A stretch of 23,493 nucleotides of DNA from an uncultured Oscillospiraceae bacterium (GCA_947631215.1 CANRKN010000024.1:1-23493); one strand, 5' to 3'; shown: positions 12,511-21,067, numbered from the stretch's first letter. Numbers and translations are program-made. The notes: generated by a model not told the origin, from the letters alone.

Positions 12511-13490
12511 GCAACGAGCATCTGATCATCTTTAAGACCGAAGACGGCGCCGTATCCCTGGACGTCCGCATGGACGAGGATACGGTCTGGCTCACACTGG
12601 ACCAGATGGCGGCGCTGTTTGACCGGGACAAATCCACCGTGTCCAGACATATCAAAAATGTGTTCGAGGAAGGCGAGCTGACGCGGGAGGCAGTTGTTGC
12701 AAAATTTGCAACAACTGCAGCAGACGGCAAGACCTACCAGGTGGACTACTATAACCTTGACGTGATCATCTCCGTTGGATACCGGGTCAAATCCCTGCGG
12801 GGCACCCAGTTCCGCCAATGGGCCACAAAGCGGCTGAATGAGTATATCCGCAAGGGCTTCACGCTGGATGACGAGCGGCTGAAAAACGGCGGCGGACGGT
12901 ACTTCCGGGAGCTGCTCCAGCGCGTCCGGGACATCCGCTCCAGCGAGCGGAATTTGTACCAGCAGGTCACGGACATTTACGCGACAGCCATCGACTACGA
13001 CCCCCGCGCTGAACTGACACGGGAGTTTTTTGCTACGGTGCAGAACAAAATGCACTACGCTGCCCATCAGCACACCGCGGCGGAGATCATCTTCCAGCGT
13101 TCGGACAGTGAAAAGCCCCTGGTGGGCATGACCAATTTCAAAGGCCGCTATGTCACCAAGGGCGATGTCCGTGTTGCCAAAAATTATCTGACGGAAAAGG
13201 AATTGCAGGTGCTCAACCTGCTTGTCTCACAGTTTTTGGATTACGCCGAACTGCAGGCCTTGGAGGAGCACGCCATGACCATGCAGGATTGGGCGGATGA
13301 GCTGGACCGGCAGCTGCTGGGCAGCCGCCGGCCCCTTCTGGAGGGCAAGGGGAGCATCTCTCATCAGGAGGCCGTTCAAAAGGCGGAACGGGAATTTGAG
13401 CTATACCGGGCACGGGAGATGAAGCAGCTGGAAAGCGACTTTGACCGCGCCGTCAAGGAGTTGTCCAGTAAGGAAAGGCAAAAGCCTTGA
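12507..13490 (+). CDS. RhuM-family protein
   Basis: This 327-aa protein belongs to the RhuM family, named after a Salmonella pathogenicity-island gene and widespread in mobile and accessory regions. The N-terminal part is a DNA-binding-like module: DTVWLTLDQMAALFDRDKST, then VSRHIKNVFEEGEL (about 26-59). The family hallmark YYNLDVIISVGYRVKSLRGT follows. The C-terminal half is helical and charged (EREFELYRAREMKQLESDFD). The function of RhuM proteins is unsettled; a regulatory or toxin-antitoxin-like role has been suggested. It overlaps the SnoaL gene by 4 nt. Codons are less GC-biased than in the core genes, which fits acquisition. A 29-nt palindrome lies within the coding sequence. Confidence 0.92.
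   Translation: MSNEHLIIFKTEDGAVSLDVRMDEDTVWLTLDQMAALFDRDKSTVSRHIKNVFEEGELTREAVVAKFATTAADGKTYQVDYYNLDVIISVGYRVKSLRGTQFRQWATKRLNEYIRKGFTLDDERLKNGGGRYFRELLQRVRDIRSSERNLYQQVTDIYATAIDYDPRAELTREFFATVQNKMHYAAHQHTAAEIIFQRSDSEKPLVGMTNFKGRYVTKGDVRVAKNYLTEKELQVLNLLVSQFLDYAELQALEEHAMTMQDWADELDRQLLGSRRPLLEGKGSISHQEAVQKAEREFELYRAREMKQLESDFDRAVKELSSKERQKP
12690..12718. repeat. 29-nt palindrome inside the RhuM gene
   Basis: The arms GCAGTTGTTGCAAA and TTTGCAACAACTGC are perfect inverted repeats around a single central A. They encode part of VVAKFATTAA just before the YYNLDVIISVGYRV motif, using GTT, GCA, ACA and ACT codons that are uncommon in neighbouring genes. Possible roles are an internal binding site, an RNA hairpin in the message or an integration target. 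Confidence 0.85.
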
Positions 13491-13504
13491 CATTACAAAA
13501 GGAA

Positions 13505-13532
13505 AGAGCCCGGAGCGATTGCTCCGGGCTCT
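13505..13532. terminator. Shared bidirectional terminator of RhuM and rpmB
   Basis: AGAGCCCGGAGC (13505-13516) pairs perfectly with GCTCCGGGCTCT (13521-13532) around GATT. On the minus strand it is followed by TTCCTTTTG after the rpmB stop. On the plus strand the tail CGTATTTA is weaker. It lies between the two convergent genes. Confidence 0.85.
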
Positions 13533-13547
13533 CGTATTTACGGAAAA

Positions 13548-13736
13548 TCAAACGGCGCGCTGGACCTTGCCGCTTCGCAGGCAGCGGGTGCAGACATACA
13601 CATGCTGGGGCTTTCCGTCCACGACCGCCTTCACGCGCTTTACGTTGGGCTTCCACATGCGGTTGGAACGCCGGTGGGAGTGGCTGACCTTGATGCCGAA
13701 AGTCACGCCTTTTCCGCAAACCTCACATTTTGCCAT
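13548..13736 (-). CDS. rpmB: Large-subunit ribosomal protein bL28
   Basis: This 62-aa ribosomal protein opens MAKCEVCGKGVTFGIKVSHS, runs through RRSNRMWKPNVKRVKAV and ends YVCTRCLRSGKVQRAV. It is the zinc-binding (C+) form: Cys4 and Cys7 pair with Cys49 and Cys52 in a ribbon. Bacteria with both forms often control the C-minus paralogue by zinc; no second copy is visible in this window. The ATG at 13736 follows GGAAGGAGCTGATTACG. It is a single-gene unit with its own promoter and leader hairpin, divergent from hprK. Confidence 0.98.
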   Translation of the reverse strand: MAKCEVCGKGVTFGIKVSHSHRRSNRMWKPNVKRVKAVVDGKPQHVYVCTRCLRSGKVQRAV

Positions 13737-13754
13737 CGTAATCAGCTCCTTCCT

Positions 13755-13771
13755 GCTGTCCGGCGGACAGC
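13755..13771 (-). promoter_or_regulatory. Leader hairpin upstream of rpmB
   Basis: GCTGTCC and GGACAGC form a 7-bp stem with a 3-nt loop in the short untranslated leader, ending just before the AGGAAGGAG ribosome site on the minus strand. It could affect message stability or initiation. I know of no established bL28 leader RNA that it matches. Confidence 0.45.
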
Positions 13772-13777
13772 CTCAAT

Positions 13778-13806
13778 ATAATAACAGAGCCTAAGACAAA
13801 ATGCAA
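13778..13806 (-). promoter_or_regulatory. Promoter of rpmB
   Basis: On the minus strand TTGCAT (13806-13801) and TATTAT (13783-13778) are 17 nt apart. This gives a leader of about 35 nt that contains the hairpin at 13755-13771. Confidence 0.65.
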
Positions 13807-13856
13807 GCATTTTTTTCGCGGAAGGGAAAAACTTGAAAAAAATCCGGCGGGAACGA

Positions 13857-13890
13857 TTGCGCCGGTGGGTGTTCTGTATTAAAATATAAT
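13857..13890 (+). promoter_or_regulatory. Candidate promoter of the hprK cluster
   Basis: TTGCGC (13857-13862) and TAAAAT (13880-13885) are 17 nt apart. A perfect TATAAT overlaps just downstream at 13885-13890 but has no -35 at a suitable distance. A 6-bp stem CCGGCG/CGCCGG (13844-13849, 13860-13865) overlaps the -35. No other promoter is apparent before the housekeeping run. Confidence 0.45.
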
Positions 13891-13919
13891 AGACATAAAC
13901 TGCAAAGGATGTGGTCGCC

Positions 13920-14861
13920 TTGGAGAAGAAATACTTTGTGGATCTGAAGGAACTGGCGCAGGAGCATAACCTGAAAGTGGTCTACGCCGCCCCGGACTAT
14001 GACACCGTGCGCATCGGCTCTGTGGACCTGAACCGGCCCGGCATCCAGCTGATGGGCTATCTGGAGCACTTCGACGACACCCGCATCCAGGTCATCGGCC
14101 GGAGCGAGAACGCCATGATGGAGGAGCAGGACCACCAGCAGCGGGTGGCGGGCTTCGCCGCCATCATGAGCCGGCGGGTGCCGGCGGTGATCGTGGCCCA
14201 CGACGAGGTGGTGCTGCCCGAGTGCCTGGAGATGGCGCAAAAGTTCGGCGTGAGCCTTCTGACCACCGACATGGACACGTCAGAGTTCTCCGCCCGGCTC
14301 ATCCACTCCCTGCGCTACCACCTGGCCCCCCGGGAGACCATCCACGGGGTGCTCATGGAGGTCTACGGCGAGGGCATGCTCATCATCGGCGACAGCGGCG
14401 TGGGCAAGTCGGAGACCGCCCTGGGCCTTTTGAAGCAGGGCCACCGGCTCATCGCCGACGACGCGGTGGAGATCCTGCGCACATCCTCCTTCCACCTGGA
14501 GGGCCGCTCCCCCTCCATCATCAAGCACTTCATGGAGCTGCGGGGCATCGGCGTCATCAACGTGCCCAGCGTGTTCGGCATCGGCGCGGTGAAGCCCTCC
14601 TGCCAGATTGACCTGGTGGTGCAGATGGAGCTGTGGGACGAGTCGAAGCACTATGACCGCCTGGGCCTGGACACCCGGACCACGGAGTATCTGGGCGTGG
14701 ATGTGCCGCTGGTGACCATCCCCGTCCGGCCCGGCCGGAACCTGGCCGTCATCCTGGAGATCGCGGCCATGACCAACCGGCAGAAGAAGACCGGCTACAA
14801 CGCCGCCGAGGACCTGGCCCGCCGGGTGGACGAGAGCGTGGACGCGGGTTTGCTCTTCTAA
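13920..14861 (+). CDS. hprK: HPr kinase/phosphorylase
   Basis: This 313-aa bifunctional enzyme phosphorylates and dephosphorylates Ser46 of HPr, the switch of carbon-catabolite control in Firmicutes. The N-terminal domain is followed by HGVLMEVYGEGMLIIGDSGV, with the P-loop GDSGVGKS at 157-164, LIADDAVEI, and the family signature ELRGIGVINVPSVFGIGAV (from about 206). The C-terminus reads RRVDESVDAGLLF. I chose the TTG at 13920, 10 nt after AAAGGA. A GTG at 13911 would give 316 aa but sits directly against that ribosome site. It heads a tight run with murB 10 nt downstream. The partner HPr gene is not in this window. Confidence 0.96.
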   Translation: MEKKYFVDLKELAQEHNLKVVYAAPDYDTVRIGSVDLNRPGIQLMGYLEHFDDTRIQVIGRSENAMMEEQDHQQRVAGFAAIMSRRVPAVIVAHDEVVLPECLEMAQKFGVSLLTTDMDTSEFSARLIHSLRYHLAPRETIHGVLMEVYGEGMLIIGDSGVGKSETALGLLKQGHRLIADDAVEILRTSSFHLEGRSPSIIKHFMELRGIGVINVPSVFGIGAVKPSCQIDLVVQMELWDESKHYDRLGLDTRTTEYLGVDVPLVTIPVRPGRNLAVILEIAAMTNRQKKTGYNAAEDLARRVDESVDAGLLF

Positions 14862-14871
14862 GCGAGGTTTT

Positions 14872-15777
14872 ATGGACTATACAAAATTAGCAAACGACAT
14901 ACACATTGCCCTGCCCGGACTGGACCTGCGGGAGGGGGAGCCCATGGCGGAGCACTGCTCCTTCCGCATCGGCGGCCCGGCGGCGGTCATGGCCCTGCCC
15001 CGGTCGGCCAAAGAGCTGGAGGCGCTCTGCCGCCTGCTGCGGGAAAAGGGGGTAAAGCCCCTGCTCATCGGAAACGGCACCAACATCCTGCCCCCGGACA
15101 GGGGGCTGGACCGGTTCGTCATCGCCACCTGCCCCGGCGCGGGGGAGGTGACCGTGGAGGGTACTACCGTCACGGCGGACTGCGGCGCCACATTGGCGGC
15201 GGCGGCCATGGCCGCGGCGGAGGCGGGGCTCACGGGCCTGGAATTTGCCCACGGCATCCCCGGCAGCGTGGGGGGCGGCGTGGTGATGAACGCCGGCGCC
15301 TACGGCGGGGAGCTCAAAGACGCGGTGGCACGCACCGAGTACCTGGACGAGGACCTTGTCGCCCGTACCGCCCAGGGCGCGGAGCACGATTTTTCCTATC
15401 GCCACAGCGCCTTTTCGGGGCGGGAAATAGTCATATTGCGCACGGCATTTGCCTTGGTGTCCGGTGAAAGGGACACCATTCATGGCAAAATGAGGGAGCT
15501 GGCGGCGAAGCGCCGGGCCAGCCAGCCCCTGGATATGCCCTCGGCGGGCAGCACCTTCAAGCGGCCCGCAGGCGGCTACGCCGCCGCCCTCATCGACGAG
15601 GCGGGGCTGAAAGGCTTTACTATTGGCGGGGCACAGGTGTCGGAAAAGCACGCCGGATTCGTGGTGAACGCGGGGAACGCCACCTGTGCGGACGTGCTCA
15701 GGCTCATGGAGCACATCCAAAAGACGGTCCTGGCCCGCAGCGGCATCGCGCTGGAGCCGGAAGTGCTGGTGCTGTAA
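14872..15777 (+). CDS. murB: UDP-N-acetylenolpyruvoylglucosamine reductase
   Basis: This 301-aa FAD enzyme uses NADPH to reduce UDP-GlcNAc-enolpyruvate to UDP-MurNAc, an early cytosolic step of peptidoglycan synthesis. Motifs in order: FRIGGPAAVMALP, LLIGNGTNILPP, GIPGSVGGGVVMNAGAYGGE for FAD binding, YRHSAF (Arg177), SAGSTFKRP with the catalytic Ser227, GGAQVSEKHAGFVVN, and EPEV near the end (Glu297). The pattern is the shorter type II MurB. The start follows GCGAGGTTTT. It lies between hprK and rapZ, a placement conserved in many Clostridia. Confidence 0.97.
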   Translation: MDYTKLANDIHIALPGLDLREGEPMAEHCSFRIGGPAAVMALPRSAKELEALCRLLREKGVKPLLIGNGTNILPPDRGLDRFVIATCPGAGEVTVEGTTVTADCGATLAAAAMAAAEAGLTGLEFAHGIPGSVGGGVVMNAGAYGGELKDAVARTEYLDEDLVARTAQGAEHDFSYRHSAFSGREIVILRTAFALVSGERDTIHGKMRELAAKRRASQPLDMPSAGSTFKRPAGGYAAALIDEAGLKGFTIGGAQVSEKHAGFVVNAGNATCADVLRLMEHIQKTVLARSGIALEPEVLVL

Positions 15778-15780
15778 GAC

Positions 15781-16626
15781 ATGGAATTTCTCATCATAAC
15801 GGGCCTCTCCGGCGCGGGCAAGACCCGGGCGGCGGACATATGCGAGGATCTGGGCTATTACTGCGTGGACAATCTGCCGGCGGCGCTTGTGGGCCGGTTC
15901 GCGGCTCTGTGCCTGGCCACGAGGGGCCGGTACGAGCGGGTGGCCCTGGTGATGGACGCCCGGAGCGTCACGGACTGCGCGGAGCTCGTAGGCGCTTTGG
16001 AGGAGCTGAAAAGCCTGGACTGCCGGGTGCGGATGCTCTATCTGGAGGCGGACACGGACACCCTCATCCGACGGTACAAGGAGTCCCGCCGGCCCCATCC
16101 CCTGGGGGAGCGGGGCCTGACCATCGCCCAGGCCGTGGAGCGGGAGCGGGCATTTCTCGCGCCCCTGCGGGCCCGGGCGGACCATATCATCACCACCGAC
16201 GCGGCGCCCCTCAATCAGCTCAAGGCACGGATATGCCAGTGCCTGGGCCAGCGGGAGGGCTCCTTTGCCGTGACGGTCATGAGCTTCGGCTTCAAGCGGG
16301 GCCTGCCCCCGGAGGCGGATCTGGTATTCGACGTGCGGTGCCTGCCCAACCCCTACTATGAGCCGGACCTGGCGGACCTGACCGGGCTGGACGGACCGGT
16401 GCGGGACTATGTGTTCAGGTCCGGGGATGCGCAAATGCTGCTGGACAAGCTCACGGACCTGCTGGCGCTGACCATCCCCCTGTTCGAGGCGGACCGGCGG
16501 GAGCTCACCGTGGCGGTGGGCTGCACCGGCGGCCGCCACCGGAGCGTGGCCATGGCCCAGGCCCTGGGGGAGGCCTTGCAGGACAAAGCCGCCGTGACGG
16601 TGTTCCATCGGGAACTGGGAGCGTGA
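15781..16626 (+). CDS. rapZ: RapZ/YvcJ-family nucleotide-binding protein (RNase adapter family)
   Basis: This 281-aa P-loop protein has its Walker A motif GLSGAGKT at residues 8-15 and continues with DLGYYCVDNLPAALVGRFA. The C-terminal domain carries FGFKRGLPPEADLVFDVRCL and CTGGRHRSVAMAQALGEAL from Cys248. In enteric bacteria RapZ feeds the small RNA GlmZ to RNase E and controls amino-sugar supply. In Firmicutes the YvcJ orthologue binds nucleotide and its role is less clear. It starts 3 nt after murB and ends 1 nt before whiA, so translation is probably coupled. The yvcK gene that usually separates rapZ and whiA in Firmicutes is not here. Confidence 0.96.
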   Translation: MEFLIITGLSGAGKTRAADICEDLGYYCVDNLPAALVGRFAALCLATRGRYERVALVMDARSVTDCAELVGALEELKSLDCRVRMLYLEADTDTLIRRYKESRRPHPLGERGLTIAQAVERERAFLAPLRARADHIITTDAAPLNQLKARICQCLGQREGSFAVTVMSFGFKRGLPPEADLVFDVRCLPNPYYEPDLADLTGLDGPVRDYVFRSGDAQMLLDKLTDLLALTIPLFEADRRELTVAVGCTGGRHRSVAMAQALGEALQDKAAVTVFHRELGA

Positions 16627-16627
16627 G

Positions 16628-17530
16628 ATGAGCTTTTCATCGGAGGTAAAAACGGAGCTGTGCCGGACGGAGGTGAACCGCCGGTGCTGCGCCCTGGCGG
16701 AGGCATATGGGGTGCTGCTGTATGCCAACAGCTTCTCCCTGAGCCAGGTCCGGGTCATGACGGAAAGCGATGCCTTCGCCGCCCGGCTGCCCCGGCTTTT
16801 CCGCCGTGCCTTCGGGCTGGACTTCGACGTGCTGCCCCCGGAGGGGGCGGAGGGCAAGCGTTCCTTTCTCATCACGGACCCGGACAAGCTCCGGACCGTC
16901 TTCGCCGCCTTCGGCTACGACCCGGACAGGGCCCTGTCCCACCATATAAACCTGGCCGTGGTGGAGCAGGAGTGCGACCGGATATCCTTTCTGCGGGGGG
17001 CGTTTCTCGCCGGCGGCAGCGTCACGGACCCCCACCGCAGCTACCACATGGAGCTGGCCACCGGCCACGAGAGCGTGTGCCGGGAGACCCACGCGCTGCT
17101 TCTGGAGATGGGCTTCGAGCCCCGGGACGCGGTGCGGGGCCGGACATGGATCACGTACTTCAAGCGCAGCGAGGCCATCGAGGACCTGCTGGTGACCATG
17201 GGGGCCAGCGTGGCCGCCATGGGCATCATGGAGGCCAAGGCGGAAAAGCACATGGCCAACGCCATGAACCGGCTCACCAACTGCGACATGGCCAACGCCG
17301 ACAAGATCACCGTCTCCGCCGCGGAGCAGCTGGCGGCCATAAGGACCATCGAGGCGGGGCCGGGGCTGGACGCCCTGCCCCAGGCGCTGCAGGAGACGGC
17401 GCTTTTGCGCATCGCGAACCCCGCCGGCAGCATCTCGGACTTGGCTCAGCTTGCGTATCCCCCCGTGACGAAAAGCTGTATGAACCACCGGCTCCGCAAG
17501 CTCATGGAGCTGAGCCGGACCATGGAATGA
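16628..17530 (+). CDS. whiA: WhiA sporulation/division regulator
   Basis: This 300-aa DNA-binding protein has an N-terminal homing-endonuclease-like domain without catalytic function, here SFSSEVKTELCRTEVNRRCC and FLRGAFLAGGSVTDPHRSYH, and a C-terminal helix-turn-helix (about 215-295) with ISDLAQLAYPPVTKSCMNHR. WhiA controls sporulation in actinomycetes and affects division and chromosome segregation in Firmicutes. It is nearly contiguous with rapZ and is followed 9 nt later by dnaE. In Bacillus and Clostridioides a crh/HPr-like gene often follows whiA; none is present here. Confidence 0.97.
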   Translation: MSFSSEVKTELCRTEVNRRCCALAEAYGVLLYANSFSLSQVRVMTESDAFAARLPRLFRRAFGLDFDVLPPEGAEGKRSFLITDPDKLRTVFAAFGYDPDRALSHHINLAVVEQECDRISFLRGAFLAGGSVTDPHRSYHMELATGHESVCRETHALLLEMGFEPRDAVRGRTWITYFKRSEAIEDLLVTMGASVAAMGIMEAKAEKHMANAMNRLTNCDMANADKITVSAAEQLAAIRTIEAGPGLDALPQALQETALLRIANPAGSISDLAQLAYPPVTKSCMNHRLRKLMELSRTME

Positions 17531-17539
17531 GGAGAGATA

Positions 17540-20500
17540 ATGAGCTTCGTACATCTTCATGTGCACAGTGAATACAGCCTTCTGGACGGGGCCTGCCGGA
17601 TACGGGAGATGGCCCGGTACGCCAAGGAGCTGGGCCAGGAGGCCCTGGCCGTCACCGACCACGGGGTCATGTACGGCGTGGTGGAATTCTACAAGGCCTG
17701 CCGGGACGCGGGGATCAAGCCCATCATCGGCTGCGAGGTCTACGTGGCCCCCCGGGGCCATACGGACAAGGAGGCGGGGCTGGACAACCGCTACTCCCAC
17801 CTCATCCTCCTGTGCCGGAACGAGACGGGGTACCATAACCTCTGCCGGCTGGTGAGCGAGGCGTTCGTGAACGGCTTTTATATCCGCCCCCGCATCGACT
17901 GGGACCTGCTCCACGAGCATGCCGAGGGACTCATCTGCCTGTCGGCGTGTCTCGCCGGGGACATCCCCCAGAAGATCGTGGGCGGCCGCTACGAGGACGC
18001 CAAAGCCCGGGCGCTGGAGCTGGCGGAGCTCTTCGGCCCTGACGGCTTTTATCTGGAGCTGCAGGACCACGGCATCGCCGACGAGCGCCGGGCCGCCCAG
18101 GGGCTCATCCGCATCCACGAGGAGACGGGCATCCCCCTGGTGGTCACCAACGACGCCCACTACCTGCGCAAAGAGGACGCCTATGTCCAGGACATCCTCA
18201 TGTGCGTGCAGACGGGCAAGAAGGTGAACGACGCCGACCGGATGCGCTTTGAGGGCCAGGAGATGTACCTGAAGAGCGAGGAGGAGATGCGCGCGCTCTT
18301 CCCCGACTTCCCGGAGGCATACGACAACACCGTAAAGATCGCGGAGCTGTGTGACTTCGACTTTGAGTTCGGCCACTACCACCTGCCCCAGTTCCAGCTC
18401 CCGGCGGGGGAGACGGACAGCTTCGAATACCTTAAAAAGCTGTGCTATGAGGGCCTTGCCGAGCGAAAGCCCAGCTATGGGGAGGAGTATGCCCGGCAGC
18501 TGGAATATGAGCTGGGCGTCATCTCCCAGATGGGGTTTGTGGACTACTTCCTCATCGTGTGGGATTTCCGGAACTATGCCCGGACCCAGGGCATCCCCAC
18601 CGGCCCGGGCCGTGGCTCCGCCGCCGGGAGCCTGGTCAGCTACGCGCTGCACATCACCGACGTGGACCCCATCAAATACAGCCTGTTCTTCGAGCGGTTT
18701 TTGAACCCCGAGCGGGTGACCATGCCGGATATCGACATGGACTTCGGCGACCGCCGCCGGGGCGAGGTCATCGACTACGTGACGGAAAAATACGGCGCGG
18801 ACAACGTGGCCCAGATCGTCACCTTCGGCACCATGGCCGCCCGGGCCGCCATCCGGGACGTGGGCCGGGTGATGGACGTGGGCTACGCCGAGACGGACGC
18901 GGTGGCAAAGCTGGTCCCCTTCGCGCTGAAAATGACCCTGGACGAGGCCCTGCGGCTGTCCCGGCCCCTCAAAGAGATGTACGAGGGCGACGAGAAGGTA
19001 AAAGACCTCATCGACACCGCCCGCCGCCTGGAGGGCATGCCCCGCAACGCCTCCACCCACGCCTCCGGCGTGGTCATCACCGCCCGGCCTCTGACCGACT
19101 ATGTGCCCCTGTCCCGGAACGACGAGGCCGTGGTGTGCCAGTTCGGCATGGTGACGCTGGAGCAGCTGGGCCTTCTCAAGATGGACTTCCTGGGCCTGCG
19201 GAACCTGACCGTCATGGACGACGCCGCCCGGCTCATCCGCCGGTATGAGCCGGATTTCCGGGTGGACGCCATCCCCGAAGACGATGAGGAGACCTATCAG
19301 ATGCTCGCCGACGGCCGCACCAGCGGTGTGTTCCAGCTGGAATCCGCGGGCATGACCGGCGTGTGCGTGGGTCTGAAACCCCGGTCCATCGAGGACATCA
19401 CCGCCGTCATCGCCCTGTACCGCCCCGGGCCCATGGCCTCCATCCCCCGGTTTTTGGAATGCGCCGCGGACCCGACCCACATCACCTATAAGCACGAACT
19501 GCTGCGGCCCATCCTGGACGTGACATACGGGTGCATCGTCTACCAGGAGCAGGTGCTGGACGTCTTCCGGAAGCTGGCGGGCTTCTCCCTGGGCCAGGCG
19601 GACATGATCCGCCGGGCCATGTCGAAGAAAAAGCACGACGTCATCGACGCCGAGCGGAAGGCCTTCGTCTACGGGGACGCCGAGCGGAACATCGCCGGGT
19701 GCCTGGCCAACGGCGTGCCGGAGGATATCGCCAACAGCATATACGACGAGATCATCGACTTCGCCTCCTACGCCTTCAACAAGGCCCACGCGGTGGTGTA
19801 CGCCATCGTGGCCTACCGGACCGCGTGGCTCAAATGCCACTGGCCGAAGGAGTACATGGCCGCGCTGATGACCAGCGTGCTGGGCTCCTCCGCCAAGGTG
19901 GCGGAGTATACCGCCGCCTGCAAGGGCATGGGTATCCAGGTCCTGCCCCCGGACGTGAACGAGTCCGACGCGGACTTTTCCGTGGCGGGCCCCAACATCC
20001 GCTACGGTCTGGCGGCCATCCGGAACGTGGGCGTGGGATTCGTGGAGCAGCTCAAGGCCGAGCGGGAGGCGGGGGGCCCCTTCACCGCCTTCGATGAGTT
20101 CTGCCGCCGGATGTACGGAAAGGAGCTGAACCGAAAGCCGGTGGAGAGCCTCATCCAGGCCGGGGCCTTCGACTCCCTGGGCTATAAGCGCAAGGCCCTT
20201 CTGCAGGTGCTGGACAAGGTCCTGAACGGCGTGAATTCCGCCGGGCGGCGGAACGTGGAGGGCCAGTTCGACCTGTTCACCATGGACACGGAGGAGGAGC
20301 CCGCCTCCACATTGGAGCTGCCCGACGTGGAGGAATTTTCCATGCGGGAGAAGCTGGACATGGAAAAGGAAGTCACAGGCCTTTACATGAGCGGCCACCC
20401 CATGGACGAGTACACGGACACGGTCCGGGAGCTGGGCGCGGCGCCCATGGGCGCCATACTGGAGGACTTCGCCCAGGAGGACGGTCCCCAGCAGTACCGG

Positions 20501-21067
20501 GACGGCCAGAACGTGATCCTGGCGGGGGTGGTGACCGCCACCCGGACCCGGAGCACGAAAAACAATACCCTCATGAGCTACGTGACCATTGAGGACCGGT
20601 CCGGTGCTATTGAGATGCTGGCCTTCCAGCGGGCGTTGGACCAATGCGGGGTGTACCTCAAAGCGGGGGCGGCCATATGCTGCACCGGGAAGCTGTCCGT
20701 GCGGGAGGACAAGCCCCCCCAGCTCATGCTGGACGGGGCCTACCCCCTGGAGGACATGACCGACAGCACCATCGCCGCGGTGAAGAACGCCGCCCGGGAC
20801 GGGGGCTATGCGGGCCGCCGGGCCCCGGCGCCTGCCCCCGACGGGCCGGCTAAAGGCGGGCGGACGCTGTGGGTGAAGATCCCTATCCAGGGCCACCCCG
20901 CCTTCTACCACATCAAACTGCTGCTCAACATGTTCCCCGGCAGGGAGGACATGGTGGTCTACTTTGAGGACACGAAAAAGCGCCTGGGCGCCAAGTGCGT
21001 CATCCACCCGGCCCTCGTGGAGGAGCTTACGGAGCTCCTGGGGGCGGAGAACGTGGTGGTCAAATAA
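17540..21067 (+). CDS. dnaE: DNA polymerase III alpha subunit (DnaE)
   Basis: This 1175-aa replicative polymerase has the DnaE order: N-terminal PHP domain (FVHLHVHSEYSLLDGACRI, with further PHP-type residues in VVTNDAHYLRKEDAYVQ), polymerase core, helix-hairpin-helix and OB fold. Catalytic aspartates are in MPDIDMDF (Asp397, Asp399) and KMDFLGLRNL (Asp549). TGPGRGSAAGSLVSYALHI and TYGCIVYQEQVLDVFRKLAG are further hallmarks. The OB-like region has NVILAGVVTATRTRSTKNN near residues 992-1010. Length is typical. The ATG follows GAGGAGAGATA. Firmicutes usually also have PolC; it is not in this window. The gene is in the whiA-dnaE position common in Clostridia, and hflX follows directly. Confidence 0.98.
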   Translation: MSFVHLHVHSEYSLLDGACRIREMARYAKELGQEALAVTDHGVMYGVVEFYKACRDAGIKPIIGCEVYVAPRGHTDKEAGLDNRYSHLILLCRNETGYHNLCRLVSEAFVNGFYIRPRIDWDLLHEHAEGLICLSACLAGDIPQKIVGGRYEDAKARALELAELFGPDGFYLELQDHGIADERRAAQGLIRIHEETGIPLVVTNDAHYLRKEDAYVQDILMCVQTGKKVNDADRMRFEGQEMYLKSEEEMRALFPDFPEAYDNTVKIAELCDFDFEFGHYHLPQFQLPAGETDSFEYLKKLCYEGLAERKPSYGEEYARQLEYELGVISQMGFVDYFLIVWDFRNYARTQGIPTGPGRGSAAGSLVSYALHITDVDPIKYSLFFERFLNPERVTMPDIDMDFGDRRRGEVIDYVTEKYGADNVAQIVTFGTMAARAAIRDVGRVMDVGYAETDAVAKLVPFALKMTLDEALRLSRPLKEMYEGDEKVKDLIDTARRLEGMPRNASTHASGVVITARPLTDYVPLSRNDEAVVCQFGMVTLEQLGLLKMDFLGLRNLTVMDDAARLIRRYEPDFRVDAIPEDDEETYQMLADGRTSGVFQLESAGMTGVCVGLKPRSIEDITAVIALYRPGPMASIPRFLECAADPTHITYKHELLRPILDVTYGCIVYQEQVLDVFRKLAGFSLGQADMIRRAMSKKKHDVIDAERKAFVYGDAERNIAGCLANGVPEDIANSIYDEIIDFASYAFNKAHAVVYAIVAYRTAWLKCHWPKEYMAALMTSVLGSSAKVAEYTAACKGMGIQVLPPDVNESDADFSVAGPNIRYGLAAIRNVGVGFVEQLKAEREAGGPFTAFDEFCRRMYGKELNRKPVESLIQAGAFDSLGYKRKALLQVLDKVLNGVNSAGRRNVEGQFDLFTMDTEEEPASTLELPDVEEFSMREKLDMEKEVTGLYMSGHPMDEYTDTVRELGAAPMGAILEDFAQEDGPQQYRDGQNVILAGVVTATRTRSTKNNTLMSYVTIEDRSGAIEMLAFQRALDQCGVYLKAGAAICCTGKLSVREDKPPQLMLDGAYPLEDMTDSTIAAVKNAARDGGYAGRRAPAPAPDGPAKGGRTLWVKIPIQGHPAFYHIKLLLNMFPGREDMVVYFEDTKKRLGAKCVIHPALVEELTELLGAENVVVK

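Noticed and set aside
14887..16887. Minus-strand open frame of about 666 codons over murB and rapZ
   Set aside because: Both plus-strand genes have complete catalytic motifs; the minus frame has none.
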